Shown here piece after piece: positions 25,401-39,700 of a stretch of DNA of 64,000 nt. The notes under the pieces are model-generated. The model was not told where the DNA came from and made no database searches. It saw nothing but the letters and a program-made list of their open reading frames with translations. The stretch's first letter is position 1. Every line of letters begins with the position of its first letter. The stretch spans positions 5,131,048 to 5,195,047 of the forward strand of contig SMSO01000031.1 in assembly GCA_004764695.1 (NCBI GenBank). Reading direction: 5' to 3'. This DNA comes from Schizochytrium sp. TIO01. Taxonomy: Eukaryota > Sar > Bigyra > Thraustochytrida > Thraustochytriidae. Both the position numbers and the translations under genes were made by a program.

Positions 25401-28245
25401 AGTAACAGCGCTCACTGTCGGTATACAGTCGGGGGTGAAGGCGCGTCAGTCGAGCGCAGCTTTAAGCTTTAAGCTTTGAGCGCCAGTGTGCAAAGGATCA
25501 ATGTCCAGAATTTTAATTTAAGATATTAAATGAATAGACCCTGCCTACGTACGAACTAAAAATACGAAATCTGAAAATATATAGAACAAAAACATCAAGA
25601 ACACCTCGTTGCTCAGGCCACACGTTGTGGCGTGGCACCATCTTAGCGTAGGGCGATGGTGAAGGCGAGTCGTGAAGGTGAGGACATCAAACGTGTCGGG
25701 GACTTCGCGACTGATCATTGCGTATTCTGCGACGAGTCCTACGAGCTAACGAGTCATTTCAAGAGTGATTTCAATTTACATGTCGCCGTATTCGTACCTA
25801 TTATGTCTCTATATGTGATCGAAAGATCAGTTGCCCTTCCTTTAAAAGAACAAACAAAGCAAACACTAACATGCTTTAAAGAGTGGAATAAAGAGATAAC
25901 AAACTTAAAAACAATTTCTTTTCTTTCTTTTAAAATAGAAAGGAAACCTTGTCGACACACTCTTATACCTGACTAACGTAAACACTAAGCGTAGTGCGCA
26001 TGGGCCATGATCGTTTTGTTTCTCGAGCGTGAAAGCTCATCGTCGCAGACGCTTGCAGGGGGTGGATCGACTTGAGTTCACTCAGGAGAAAGAACTCTGG
26101 AGAACTTCTCTTGTTCTTCTTCCTAATGTTTTCCTTTTCTATCTATTTATAAGGGGTTAATCATTGACCTTTTTTAAAACACTAAAAATAACATAAAATC
26201 AATTTATTCGCAAAGAAAAATTAAATGCTTAGTCCGTGTCTTGTTCTGCGAGGCAGAATGGTCGGAACGCAGTGGTTGCAAAAACTTGTGGAGAGTCTTT
26301 TGCTCGTGTTGATGGGCTTCAGTTTTCGTTTGCCTTCCCCCTGCTGAGGAGAGTGTGATGATGCGCAGTGCCCTCTCGTGCCACTCTGCAGTATCAATAA
26401 TTAAAAAAAGAGTTTCTTTAAATAGATTAAAGCGAAAGTATTCTCTATGTTTCATTTTTTTTAGTGTAAGGAAAAATATTTTGAATTTAAAACTCTAGTG
26501 AAGGTTGTGTCGTCACACAATTTTTTTTATCTTCATTAGTTTTAAAATAATGCTTAACTAAAAAGGAAGATCAAAGAAGGAGAAATGTTTTGCCCCGAGG
26601 AAGTAACACAAGAGTCTGTATTTTGATTATATATTTTTTTCTTTCAAGACTATGTTTCATCAGTAGTTGAGTAGAAAATAATGCATCGCATTTTGAAGGA
26701 AGAATGATAAAGAATAGAGGAACTGGCCGAACGACTCGTTTGCAAGGTTTACACGACAGGAAGAGTATACTGCGGGATTATCGCGGGAGGTGCGCGAACC
26801 CTTACGATGTCGCCATACAGAAGACTAGGGCGAGGGTTTCTGGCGCTTCATTATTCCAGCAAGATCTATATAGTTGAGCGAGAACCGCTGCGGTGGTCCA
26901 AATCTGTTTACTAATTGAGCCTTGAAAAAGAAAAGAAAGAAAACGTTCTTTTATTCTCCTTTCTTTATGGATGTTTAAGATGATGCGGTCTCGCTTTTCT
27001 TGTTTTTTTCCATGAGTGAAGAGATGCTGCTGCGTTCTTGCTCTTAATATAACTAAGCTTCTTCTAATTTTGTTCTTGCTGAGTGAACTAATGCCATTCG
27101 CTGCTCTGGCTCTTGTAGTAGTGAGATGCTTCATCTTTCATACCGCCAGAAAAGGAAGATCAGCCTAGATAGAGATGTGATGCTGCTGTGATGATCTGAA
27201 TCAAAAACCTGCATTCAATGAATTACCTACTAGATCAAGTTATTTTCTTGAAAAGCACATTCAGAACATATAACAACGAACCTCCCGTTTGGTCTCCAAA
27301 CTGGTCGGGGACCCTGAAGTATTATAGCATGAGGCCGGGCTTCGAATTTGGGCAACATTTCAATGTCGAGGAGGACGGAGAGCTTGAAGGCGACCCTTGG
27401 ACCAGCTCGCCACAAAATTAATTGGACAATGACTTTGGTCGTAACTAGCCATGCAGGCATGCCAGAAAGTTTCTGTTATGGCGTTGGAGGAGATCATTGC
27501 AGAGTGGATTCTAACTAGATGTGAGGCAGCTAGTAGCATATTAAAAACAAAAGAAAAACGTTTCCAGCAGAAACTTGCACACCGATATTCAATGTTCCTT
27601 TTATGTATGCAACAGAGGAAGTCGCAGACAGTAATAAGTACCATATTTCCTATTTGCTCCAACTAAAGAGCGTCATTACAACAACCAAACAACCAAGTTA
27701 AACAACAGGGTTCACGGCTAAATAAGAAAGAAGCTAAAGAAATACAATATAAGAAAGGCCGTCATTCTTACCATCAAATCGATGATATTCATCGCTACCC
27801 TGAGGAGCACTACGTTGCTATTCCCGATCTTTCTGTGTCTGCCTCAATGCAGCCCAGTCCAGATCAGCATTCACGAGGTTAGTACCTCACTCGTTCAGTT
27901 CGACGAGGCTTCGTATTTCTGCGTTGCTTTCATTAGTCAATTCTTACGTTGGTTCTACACTGCGTTTCATCTGGTCATCTGGCAATGCAAGGAATCTATG
28001 GCCCTCGAAGCACCCGTCGGCCACTACAGTAATTTATCGCAATGGCCTTCAACAGAAATTTAAAGAACCATTTTTTATCGAATACTTATCAGTCAGCAGC
28101 GGCATTAGCAGCAAGGTGATGGCGTTACATGTCAGCTAAGAGAAGGTTTGTACAAGCATTCATATAGTACAGCTCCATTGAAGTCCATGAAGCGGTCCCA
28201 GTGCTCATACGTAAATATGCTTCCTTACAAAACAAGAGCAGGCTT
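22411..28245. other. Mixed-composition tract without a recognised gene
   Basis: It contains a TA dinucleotide run at 23752-23772 and (TTTG)n near 25305-25330. Many short frames show no recognisable domain. The only lead is the Cys/His patch in the ORF at 25656-25976. Confidence 0.4.
25656..25976 (+). CDS. Short hypothetical ORF, 106 aa, with a Cys2-His2-like patch
   Basis: The ORF starts with a true ATG. Residues around 23-43 contain CVFC, then HFKSDF and a second His. The H-x-KSD-[WF] string recalls the zinc fingers of REI1/ZNF622- and Vms1-type proteins, but the spacing is too short and the His that normally follows is absent. The second half runs into AT-rich DNA and looks like random translation. 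It may be a chance ORF, a decayed exon or a small gene; the evidence is weak. Confidence 0.15.
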   Translation: MVKASREGEDIKRVGDFATDHCVFCDESYELTSHFKSDFNLHVAVFVPIMSLYVIERSVALPLKEQTKQTLTCFKEWNKEITNLKTISFLSFKIERKPCRHTLIPD

Positions 28246-28271
28246 TTATTATTATTATTATTATTATTATT
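28246..28271. repeat. (ATT)n microsatellite
   Basis: About eight ATT units within an AT-rich patch. Confidence 0.9.
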
Positions 28272-31200
28272 TGTTATTAAAATTAAAATTAAATTGAAAA
28301 TTATGTTTTTAAAAATCAAATCAAAAGGGGTAAAGATTGCAGAAGACTTAGTTGTAATAGTAGGTAGGCACTAATATTCATCATATCAATACATATTTAT
28401 AAAGCCTCTCCGCTTCGATGAGTGGAGTTCATACCTTAGAACGCATAAACCAACTCGTTGAGCTTCTTAGGTCCAGGCAGAAAGAAATACTGGTCTATCA
28501 GCGATAGTTATAGGTCGGCTCTGAAGATTGACAAGGAAAGAGCTGTACGTACGCACGCCAAATTTGTAAGTCAAGAAGGGGTGTATTGTTGGAGTATCTA
28601 AATGTAGGCCGTGAAGGCCGGGCCCAAACTGTGGGGACTAAAGACGCCAAAGTTATGAAACCTAGTTGCTTCAATCCACAGAACTTTACTCGCAGCGTAC
28701 CCCCATTCCTTTTTTGACCGGTCCCTCGTTGTAAGGGAGCTAGTTAGTTATTTTTTTTCATTTGACGTGTATGGATGCTGGTGGTGGCTGTGGCGTTGGA
28801 AATGCGATTAGAGGCCACGGATAAATGGGGACGTTTGCAGGTTAATCATAGAAGAACAAAATGAGCTTGAACGGGCGTTTCTCTTGTTCAAGAAGGGTAT
28901 AATAATTGTATTAACATGCCTCCAGATTGTCAACCCTCTCAACTGTATGACCTTGAGTATTTGAATGTTGTACTCTTGTAAAATTAACGAGAAAGGCTAT
29001 TTTAATTTAAAGTTAAAAAGGAAAAAACATTTGGAGAATACATAAGTGAGTAAAAAAGAAAAAAGGAACGGGAGAGTATTATAGTCACTTTAGTTGATTA
29101 CCTATCTTATATTTGAATATATACTATATAGAAATTATAAGGAATAGTAAGGAATAGTCAATAAAAGGTAAAGAGTGCTAGTAGATCAGGATAGTGGAGA
29201 TATTTGGACCCGGCAATTTCGTTTGCAGCCTTTAGCATCTGTTGAAGGTGCGATTAAAAAAATTTATATTATACTTTTCATGGTACATGGAGTATACCTT
29301 TTAAGCCAGAATTGCTGCAGATCATACTATTTTGGGATAACTGCTGTCCTTGAGGACGAGAAGGCCCCAAATAAGTGAATGATTGTGCCGAGATTGTTGG
29401 TGCAAGTAAAGAGAGAAAGCTAATTACATTAACCAATTTGTTGAAAAAAAAAAAAAAAAAAAACATATGAGAGAGTGATATGAGTTGATGTATTTTGCTT
29501 CTTCAGGCAACGACCCTGACTTGTCAGGTGTTGATAAGCCGAGAAGAAATTCAAGGGGACTCGCTTTCATTCATTTGTTTGAATCGAGATTCATTCAGTA
29601 TATACATACACCCATATAGCCGCGGCCCACAACGAAGAATAAACATGGAACAGAGGGCACGCGAACTCCATTATTCTCCATAAATACAAATTATTATAAA
29701 AATAAAGGGAAGTGAGCACAAGGGGAAAAAGTGAATGCAGGCACAAAGATAACTAGCTAGAATGATTAAAGTGAATGGAGTGAGGTGGGGGCATTTTTTG
29801 ATAATCAGCAGGTAAAGTTCATAACCTCTATCATATATTGCTTATTTACTGCGAATTTTCTTTATCGATCAGTTTGGAGGCTTCAAGCATCCCCTACAAA
29901 TAGTTATAGACAAATATTCTATGTTTCAAGCACTGTCACTGCAGAAGTAAAGAAAAGGAACACACCAAACTCAGTTCAAATTTAGAAACAATAAAGTGTT
30001 GAGCAGACTAACCGACAGATCATCCCTGATTTAATATGTTATTGCTGCTCTTCCCGAAAAAACCTACATCGTCAATACTGCTTACTACCTAGGTATCGTA
30101 AACAGTTTGCAGCCAATTTAAAAAAAAGCAATCACATTAAATCTCTCAAAATAGCCAATACTTGACCTCTACTATACTGGAAACCAATTTGTTGATTGGG
30201 GTAAGATCTGCTCACTGATCAACGGAAAACATAACAAATTAAGTGCACAAAATATTATCGATACCAATGACACCAAGCGAGTAGGTGTAGCTAACAACAA
30301 AATACGCAGTGGTTACTTTTCTTATGATAATGTCCTTTGTATTATTCTGTATTTAAAAGAACATATCACAATTACACCATCCAAGACCGGCACGCAAAAT
30401 GCCTTGCGTATTGGGGGCGATACGAGGCATGCCCGGTGCCTGGTGCCGTGCTTGTAAAATATCCCCACTTATTTTTGATGAGGTATTAAGGAATGTGTAA
30501 TATATATGATGGTTTTCCTCATGACCTTACAATTTTCTTTAAAAGCGATTTTGAAGTTGAGTAGAGTTGCGGGCAGTAGAGGATTTAGCTACCAATGAAA
30601 CTGAAAAGCAAAGATACCATTCCTTGCAAATTCCAGTCTAGCCGTCCCCTGGGCCTGAAGTCTGAGTGACCGACCTGTAAGTGCGATTTTAAAGTAGGCT
30701 ATCAAGTCTTAACGTTTTCCAGGCTAGCTAAATATTGATATGAGCTTTGAAATCTTGTTAGTAGCCAGCCATTGAAGGCTTTTCAGCCATATAGCCTCAA
30801 ATGAAGGCTTGAGGATGACGGAAAAAGTTAATTCAAACTTCCCCGGTAAAAGTCAAACTTGCAAGAATTATGAATTTTGGAAATGCGTTAAATTTCACTG
30901 CTATGCAGAAGTAATTGCAAGATGAAGATAACGCATTTTAATGCAATTTTCCTGCTGTTAAGAAAAAAAGAGAAGCTATATCATGTGTAAGTATGCTAAA
31001 ATTCGCCATGCACGTTACAAAGAGGGGCATTAGTATTGTGTCATGTGCGTGCGTATCAGCCACTCGAAACTGAGGCTCTATCAATCCGAGGTACCGCAAT
31101 AAGATAAAACCATGAAAGGCACAAGAGGGAAAAGTGAACGAAATATGTAGATCTCCTACTCAACACTGCCAACGGTGTGCTTTCAAACCTAGAGCCGGGT

Positions 31201-32845
31201 GGCCACGCGTTTAATTAGTTTTGTTTGAGCCATTTGACGCCATGCATGACCAAGAAATTAGCTTCTAGTGTCATCAACCGTGTCATTTTATATGAGCGTT
31301 TTGTTAAAAAAATGCCTAGGTAGCAAAACTCAATCCTGCTGCTCTTTTCCATTGACCTCAGATTGAACCGTCGAGTCTCGAGGCTGCTTTTCTGCTTCAG
31401 CATTCTGTCTTTAGTAGGAGTTAAGTGCCAATGTTTCATGGGCCATCGTAAGCCGCCATCTGCTGACCTCTCGAGTAATCCGTTCATGGCATCCGCCGGG
31501 TCAAAATCCAGACTGGTGGTGTTCTCTGTATGAGCGAAAAAAATAAAACAAATGCTAAAGAGAAGGACACATTTTTTCCCTCCTTCTTCTACTTCTTGTC
31601 CTCCTCCTCCTCTTTTTAAAATAAAAAATAAAATTAAATAATCGAAGATTAAAACTTTTAAAACTACTTAGATTAAAAAAGGAATGAAAAGGAAAAAGCA
31701 AGGAATGGAGAGGCAGCATTAAAGCGCTTTTAAGCCCAAGTGAGAACCGACTTTGTAGGTTAGCAGGTAGGTAAGGCAGTACCAGCAGTATCTAGCTAGT
31801 ACTTTTCTGGCCTGTTTCGAATGAAACGAAGAGAAACATTTGAAGAAAGGACGAGTGAGTAACTTACAACTCACTGGTGTCCATTGCTCCGGCTACCCTG
31901 CGGAACTGGTTTGCTTTGCGTTGTAGCAGGCCACAATTACGAAGCTGATGGAGATGATGACGATGCCGTCGCATTAGAAAAAGAGGAATATTCTGCAGCC
32001 TACCTCGACAGGCTCTCAGAAAATGGCATTATCGTAGATGTCGCCACGGAGGTGCAGGCATTTGCACTATTTACTATTTCTTTACCTTGTTTGTTCACCC
32101 GTTTGGTGCCCTCCAGAAATAGCGTTCGAGCAGGAATATTCATGGTGATTGAAGGCTTAAAAGGAAGTGTTCTGCGGCTTTACCTCAAACGAAGAGGCGG
32201 AAACCTTCGACGGCTCTTGCTTCGGTCGAGTTCAACGATCTATCGATCAATGAAGCAATCAATGAAGCAATCAATGCACCAATCGACCAATACGAAATAA
32301 CTTGTGGTGCGTGGCTTTCGGCTCTGAGCGGGCGATCGGCTCATCGCCACTGCAGACTGAGAGACTCGATTCGTGGACATGCAGTCAGTCACTAAAATAT
32401 GGGCACCATGCATCGGTTTCGCACATCCGTTCGTTCCCAACAGAAATGGACTCGAATGAGCTGCCGTGAAATGTTGGCGTGCGCCAAAGTAGCCGTGCGC
32501 CATTATCACCGCAGCAGGCAGTCTATCTCATCCTTTGCGTGTGCGCCATGCATCCAAGCAGCAATGCACCCGTGCAGGCACGCAGGCAGGCAGGCGACCA
32601 GCTCGGGGCTCTTTCCTGAGCCTATGTCGTGCGAGTGTCTTCAATTCCTTCGTCAGCTCCAACACTGTGCTCTATGGTCCCGACTGCCTCGGCACGATTG
32701 AAAGAAAGGCTGACGATGGTCGGTAGCAGTGGCTAAGGCGCTGCTAGCATCCGTCCACTTTCCTGCACTCTGGTCTATAGAAGAAAGAGACCATTGAAGA
32801 AACTGTTGAAGCATCAATCAATCAACGAACGAAGCAACAAACTGT
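28272..32845. other. Repeat-poor mixed tract, weak coding-like segments
   Basis: Tetranucleotide arrays are scarcer here than elsewhere. A run of 20 A occurs at 29444-29463. Two plus-strand frames without a usable ATG (30155-30457 and 31863-32300) look protein-like and are described as findings. No domain was recognised. Confidence 0.35.
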
Positions 32846-32928
32846 GGATGAATGCATGAATGAATAAATGAATGAATGAATGAATGAATGAATGAATGAA
32901 TGAATGAATAAATGAATAAATGAATGGT
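32846..32928. repeat. (GAAT)n array with AAAT variants
   Basis: About 20 units, a few altered to AAAT or ATGC. Shadow frames are rich in His, Ser, Phe and Ile. Confidence 0.9.
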
Positions 32929-33713
32929 GAAAGAGAGTTAATTGATCAATAGGTAGATCGAGAAGTGCATTGAGCGCAGGATATTTATTATCAAAAGCAA
33001 AAAAAGCCCACACGTGCCTGGAGAAGCCTGGGTTTGTTTGCGTGCACTCGGCTTTGCACGTTCATGAACACTGGCGAAGGGCTTTTTAATAAGCTGCAGC
33101 AGCGTGAATCCTATCTACCTGCTACGAAGGCTCAAGGGCTGTCGATAACTTGACTTGGCTCAAGGCAATGGCGGCTTTTCGCAAGGCAACGATAACGTCG
33201 AATGATAATAATAACAAGAAAGCAAAGCCTGCAATCTTGCGTGCACTTGGTACTACATGAAGACTGCTTTCGGGTTGGTTTTCACAAAATTGGGCAGCTT
33301 ATTTGGGCGCAACATAAGAGCTCATGCAGGCACAGCTCCGGCGAATCGTCTTAATTGTAAAACATTTTTAGCCTTCCTCATTGTTGTTCTCTATTCTTTT
33401 GGCCTTTTCACATAAACAATCATTAACAATCATTATCTGTAAAATAAGTATATTTTACCAAATGAAAACTTTAAAGAGAAAAACATCATTATATATATTA
33501 CATTGCCTTTATTTCAAAATAAAAATATATTCCAAAGCCTAACTGAATCGAGAGGAATATTTTTCGCATTTTTATAGTACAATCAGTCAACAATCCGAGA
33601 GAAGAAACAGTCGATCTTCAGGAAAGGAAGCCGACGATTGAACAAAGGAGAATGAGCAATTCAACCAAAACCACACTTTCTTTCAGACTTCAAAGAAAAA
33701 GCGTTTGAGCTGC

Positions 33714-33748
33714 TCAGTCAGTCAGTCAGTCAGTCAGTCAGTCAGTCA
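33714..33748. repeat. (CAGT)n microsatellite
   Basis: Nearly nine uninterrupted units. Confidence 0.95.
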
Positions 33749-36700
33749 GGCTGTTAAAGTTGCGCAATACCAGAGGGGAAAAAAGAAAGAGAAACGCAAA
33801 CATTTCGCTTTCTGCTTGTTTCCGCTTTAGACCCCTGTCAAGTCAAGTTGCCGCAGCTTTCTTTCGCCTCGAAAGGGGTCTTTGGCCAACGCTGAAGGCT
33901 GAGTACGTGAGGCTCATTGGGTTTCCATCGCGAGAGAAGCGACCAACTGCCCAGAGCGAGGAGGCCAGTTCAAGTCAAGACACGCATGCATATGCGTGCT
34001 GTTCTGAGCAGCAACTTCTTTATTTAATTAGAGAGAGATTTGACCGATTCTTCTTTGATCGATTCACTCTTTTTCCCTTCGTATCTGTGCGAAGAAGTCG
34101 TCGCTCGATCTCATGGACGTTCATTAACTAACTTGAAGAGACGAAAGGGTTCATTTCACTTCACAAGAGAGAGTTCTCCTCTTCACTGCCTGAGGGGGCA
34201 TGTGGTTGATTTGCGACGAACGCGAAGCTTGGAAAGAGGCTCAATAGGCGGTGATAAATAAGCACGAAGGAATACCTGAGTGCTGCTATTTCTACTCTAG
34301 CTAGATTGCGCAGGTATCGCAAACTATGCACATGGTGCGGCGAAATGGGATCTTCCTTTTCTTTTGCAGTTCGTTTACTCATCGATTGCATTGAAGGTAT
34401 GAAAAGAGTGTATATTCTGTTAAACTCATACAGAACAGAACACGGACCCTTTTCTCCTCATAAAATAATAGAAACGAGCGCAGGTTTATATTATGCGCAT
34501 ATGGTAATTTAGATTAACTTCATAATCAATTGAGCGGTTTTGTGGACGAGTCTCTGCTCTGCATCTGATCATCGCGAACTTTGTTTGTTTTGCGGTCATT
34601 TCCCGTGAGCTTTCCAGGTTCCCATGCCATGCATGCGATAGGCGAGCTGCTTATCTTAAGATAACGAAGCCATTGAGAAGAGTCATGCTGCAATGGCACT
34701 TTGCACGAAGGTCTGAAGAAGCTAGAGTGCTCCACGCCTGCGTATTGTATTCTGCATTTTGGAAAAACAGGTTGCCCATATCCATCGCGCAGTTCTGCTA
34801 CATACATAAGTTTAATTAAAGAAAATAAAAATTCTTTTCTTTTCTTTTTCTTCGAAAGAGATGTTCGACAAACAAGAAAGAAATCATGAAATGAATTCTA
34901 GGTAGATACAATAAAGAAAGGGCAACGCACTACACAAAGATTGAAGGGAAGGGAATCTACGAGTAGTCCACACAGAGCTTCCTACAGGGCACTCTTCCTT
35001 CCTAATTGTTTCCTTCCGGCGCCGCTTCGGGGCGAGTCCGAGGTCGTCTCGATCAATCTGTTCATCGTCTTGCTGCACAGGGCCAATTTTTACGCAGCGG
35101 GTTTTCAAGGAAATTAGAGACCGGAACCATCATTGCAGGTGAACAAAGAAAGAATGGCGAGGCATTTTAATAGTAATGCTCGTTCGCTTGCTTGCTTGCT
35201 CGTTGTAATAATGCGCACTGATGAGAAATAAAAAATTAAAAAGGACGAGACCAAAAAAATATGCATGAAAATGCAAAACACACGAAGTCAAGGGTAATCT
35301 CTTCTTTGGCTGGCTGACTCAATGACCTCGTGGCCGCGAAAGAGATAGAAGAATTGGTCAGAAAGAGTCTACCACAGAGATCATACGATATTCTGACTCG
35401 GCTTTGTGAGAAGAACCACTAATTGATTTAATCAAAAAAAAATATGTAGATAATGAAAAAGTGGAAAGTGTGATTAATATTTAAAAAAAGAAAGAAAAAA
35501 GAAACATTCTTAAAAAGTACGGATGGGTGAGTGAAATGTGGTTTGTAAGTTAATACACGACCTTGGAACTTACTCTGATAAATCAATATTTTATAACATA
35601 GAAAATGTAAATCTCCATCTCCATCAAACTATTTTCCTAAAGGAAGAAAAAGAAAAAACAAAGCAGTAAAGCAAGCAATTTGTTAAGGCCTGGTAGCACT
35701 TCTATAGTCGCGTGAGATGATCGATGGTGATGGTAATGCGAATAGTAAACAGCTTACTTACATAATAGATATCTATAGGTACCTCTACATTCTCTTTTCG
35801 ACCACAGTGGGGGGGAACTCTAGGCCCAACTACAGCTAGCTAGATAGTTCTATATACAATCGTTACCGTCGCCACAACGACTCGTAGTAGTAAAAGCACA
35901 AGGCGTGCGCCTTCCCTTTCCAAATTTTCCATGCTCTCATACTCTTTGGAAGAAACGAGGAGGCTGTTGCAAGCGGACCCGGAGGCAGACTGTTAAAAGA
36001 AAAAGGCTTTCACCTGAAAGAAAAAGAGTTTCGTAGTTCTTTAAAAATTAAACCAAAGGAGAAAAAAAAAAATCAGTTTTAAAACAATTCAAACAAAGAC
36101 TTTTTCTGTTGTTTTTAAAGTTGAAATGGATGTTTTGCTCCAAAAAAGGGCATACACATTCATATATTCTTTCTTAAAGCGAATAGCTGCGCCTACACTC
36201 GATGAGAAAGGTGAGTTTTGTTTGCTACGCATCACACACGAAAATTATCCTTTAAAGAGAAAAGTGAAAAAGAGTAAGAGAAAATACAAATAAAATGAAT
36301 GAGCTCTCACAAAACACTTAGAAGAAGCTGACGAGCTCTGCTTTCGCGTCGGCGGGGGCGACCGGCGTGAAGCATGACCAGTTACGTTGTTTGTTTCTTA
36401 CGCAGATATTACAACAACTCGCTACAGATGTCTAGCGTCATCCAGGAGGTCTTATTGACTCGCTCACCAGCGATCGCTTTCCTCTTCTTGCGAGACTGAA
36501 TACGTGAACAGACTGATTCAAGCACAATGTCTAGCTAGCTTGTAAAGAGTTAGACTTACATTATTACGAGGGCGAGAGGAACATCATACTGCAGTTCGAA
36601 TGAAAGCGAGAGAACGTGGAGATAGGTCACTCAGGTTGAGACCTTGAATAAGGCTTCTTTTCTTTGTCTTTTTGTTTCATTGAGCGTAGCTGGCGATTCA

Positions 36701-39700
36701 ACAAAAAGATGTTTTTGTACATTTATTTGTATGCACGACGTCGTTTGAGGGCATTTTTCATTAACAAGTTCCGGCCCGTTCCTGCGAGATATAAAATTTG
36801 TTACTTTTCGGGGGGCAATAGCTTAATATTGTTTTTTAAAAAAGTTTTCTTTTCTTTTATTACTTTCAGGCGGGTATCAGTTTTTTCTTTCTTTTTGCTC
36901 CCAAGCTTACCCTTTTAAAATTAATCATTATCGTTTGAAATATAAATTTGCACTTATACTTAAAAGCCTTCTTTGTAAAAAATAAAACTTAAACTAAAAA
37001 AATGAAAATAAGATGAAATGAAAATAAGATGAAAAGATTTTAAGAATTGTGATGGCTGATTGAGCGATCATAGTAAATTATTATGTACCTAGTACGCAGG
37101 CAGCGATTCGAAAAGTTTTCAGGGCACCTTAGTGATTTGTTATCTTGTACTAGGCAAACAATCGGGGCCAAGAGAGTTGGAAGTACGCAAGTGTAGGTAG
37201 AGGAAGAATAGCTGAGATGATGAGAACAAACTCGTGTCTTTTAAAGCTCTCGATCGGTCAGCCTTATAGACAGATATACCCTCTCATCAATGGACTTTTG
37301 AGATACTGATCATCCACAGATGCGAGGATACCGAGTCGCCAAAGCTAAGCAGAAGACCACCATCAAACAAATCAAGGAGCCGACGCTTAGGTGCGGAGGC
37401 GGATCGCCGCGCGAAGGAAATAGACGCACGAACGGAAGCTTTTATTTATCTCTAAGCTGCCCGTAAGCTCCAAAGGCTTCCTGCAGTATGTATTATTTGC
37501 ATGGACGATTGAAGGAACGCCATCTCCATAGGAAGCTTGGTTTATTCCAGCCGCTTGCAGCTGTAGCTAGTTCACGATCTGCCTACAGCTTGTTTATAGA
37601 AGGCTGAGGGCATCATAGTAAGAAGGTAATTGTGAAACGGGCGTGCGTTGAGGCTGGTTAGTGTGGTCAAAGAAAGAACACACCACCATGGTGACCTGGA
37701 ATGAGGCCTAATAAGCAAGCCCCTGTGCGAGGCTTACGGGTAAGCTCCATCTCGGGTAAACTCGCGAAATTAAAGAAGAAGTCGTAGCGGCTGTAAATCT
37801 TTCTTGCGTGGAGACCCAGCGCAGCATTTTTCTGAACGCCTCTTGCCTTGGTATATATAATTAGAAGATCTATAATCACTCCAGACGAGCAGATGAGCAG
37901 GCTGCGCAACTTCGTTTATTTCACCCTAGTAGGTACTTATTATCTTACATATGTAGAATTGAAAATTAAAGTAAAAGCCAAAAGATTTTGCTGATTTCCT
38001 CTTTCCTTTGTTTGACACGGTTTTAGCTACGAGTAGTAAAGGTGTAGGTCGTAGCGAAACGCTAGCTAGCTATAGAAACTGCTTGGACGGGAAAAGATAA
38101 GTTGGTCGAGACTGTCCCCCTCCCAAAAGCGTGGGCAATCTCGCGGTGACTAGTTCATAATGATCAGCGCTGCAGTAATTGTACTAGTTTACACCAGAGC
38201 GGAACAGAAGAGATGGAATAATTGGACGGAGAAATGTAGCCTTGCTATGCACTAGATCAGCTGCAAGGACTGTATTTTTTTATTTTTGTTTGTTTGAAAG
38301 CATGCTTTCAGAGGTAGCAATTCGGCAATTTTTGTAACAGACATCTCCGTGAACAGAGTGTCGCAAGCAAAAATCCTCGTTAATTCAACGTTAGAGACTA
38401 GCGCGTGGTAGCACTGACTATTGAAGCGGTGACTTCAACTCTCAACTGAAGGTTTCGAAGAAAAAAGCAAAGAGCAAAAAATCTTGTAACAAGCAAGTGA
38501 AGACTTTTCTTGTACCAGCTATCTCCCTAGCCATATTCGCTTCTTAGAAATCAGAAAGAAAAAGTACATTCTGAGCTTTCCGAGGACCGGTGGGTGTTCT
38601 CTTGAACCTCTAGCGTGTACAGATGTGACATGCCTAAACAAACTATCATTGAACTCACTCTAGACACAACATGAAGCAGCAGCTTTTGTTGCAAAGTTTC
38701 TCTTAATACATGAAACCTGCCGAGACCAGATAGAAATAATGATAGCTCTGGTGAAGCATTAAACTGCCAACAAGCCACGCATGGCTTGATCCTAACAACT
38801 ATTTCTCGCTGAGTCTGTAGCACACGGTGAGAATGACTGGCTAGTACCATGGCTAGGATTGTTAGTGAGCAGTATTACGAAGAGAAGAAGACGCTTTGAA
38901 AAGGGATTTTGGAGGCTCGTCTCATCTAAATTTAAAGCCATGCTGGCATTCAAAGTCCGACGCTCGCGTGTTTGGGCATGATTCTAACGATAGGTCGAGA
39001 ATACATTGGTAGCCATGAACTCTCTACGCTTCTACTCCTCGGTTGAGAACCAGAGATACGGCCGGTCAAACGCTTGCCTGAGTGAAGAGTTCCTAGAGTT
39101 GACATATTTGCGTCATACTTTGCGAAAGGGTGTCTCTCGTCGGGTCTTCGACATCACACTTGATAGATGCACAAGATGGGCGACGGAAGTGAGACAATGA
39201 AATAAATATCCTTATTAAGAGGAAGAGGAAGAGGAAGACGAAGAAGAAGAAGATCTTTGGTGCTATTTGTTGAAGCTTGGGTAGCTTGCCGGCAAGACTT
39301 CTCTGTATCAATGTAGGTATGTTTCGTATGTAATTCGTCAATTAAAGCGCTAAGGGAGTGAGTGATACCGACGAGGTGCTGTTTCATCTGCAATGTAATA
39401 ATTTAATTTTCAGACAAAGCACACGACATTAGACACAAAACAATTACCAAAAAAGGTCACCCACTAAGCAGAGAAATGTTGACAGCTGGTGGCGATGATC
39501 TTGCTGTTTGAATAGGTCAAGCGATTGGCACGCATCAAGAGGGCCTTGCCGCCATGCGCTTGTCTCCTATCGGCAGCAAAGTAAGATTCTTGACTTGTGC
39601 TCTCATTCATTTTAATTTTTCATTTTAGTTTATTTAAAATTAGTATTTATTATTTATAAGTCTTAAGAAAAGAAGATGAAAAAGAAAATAGAGTTTTGAC

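Noticed and set aside
31215-31487. Retroelement-like minus-strand ORF
   Set aside because: No reverse transcriptase, RNase H, integrase or gag zinc-knuckle motif is present, and no terminal repeats were seen nearby.
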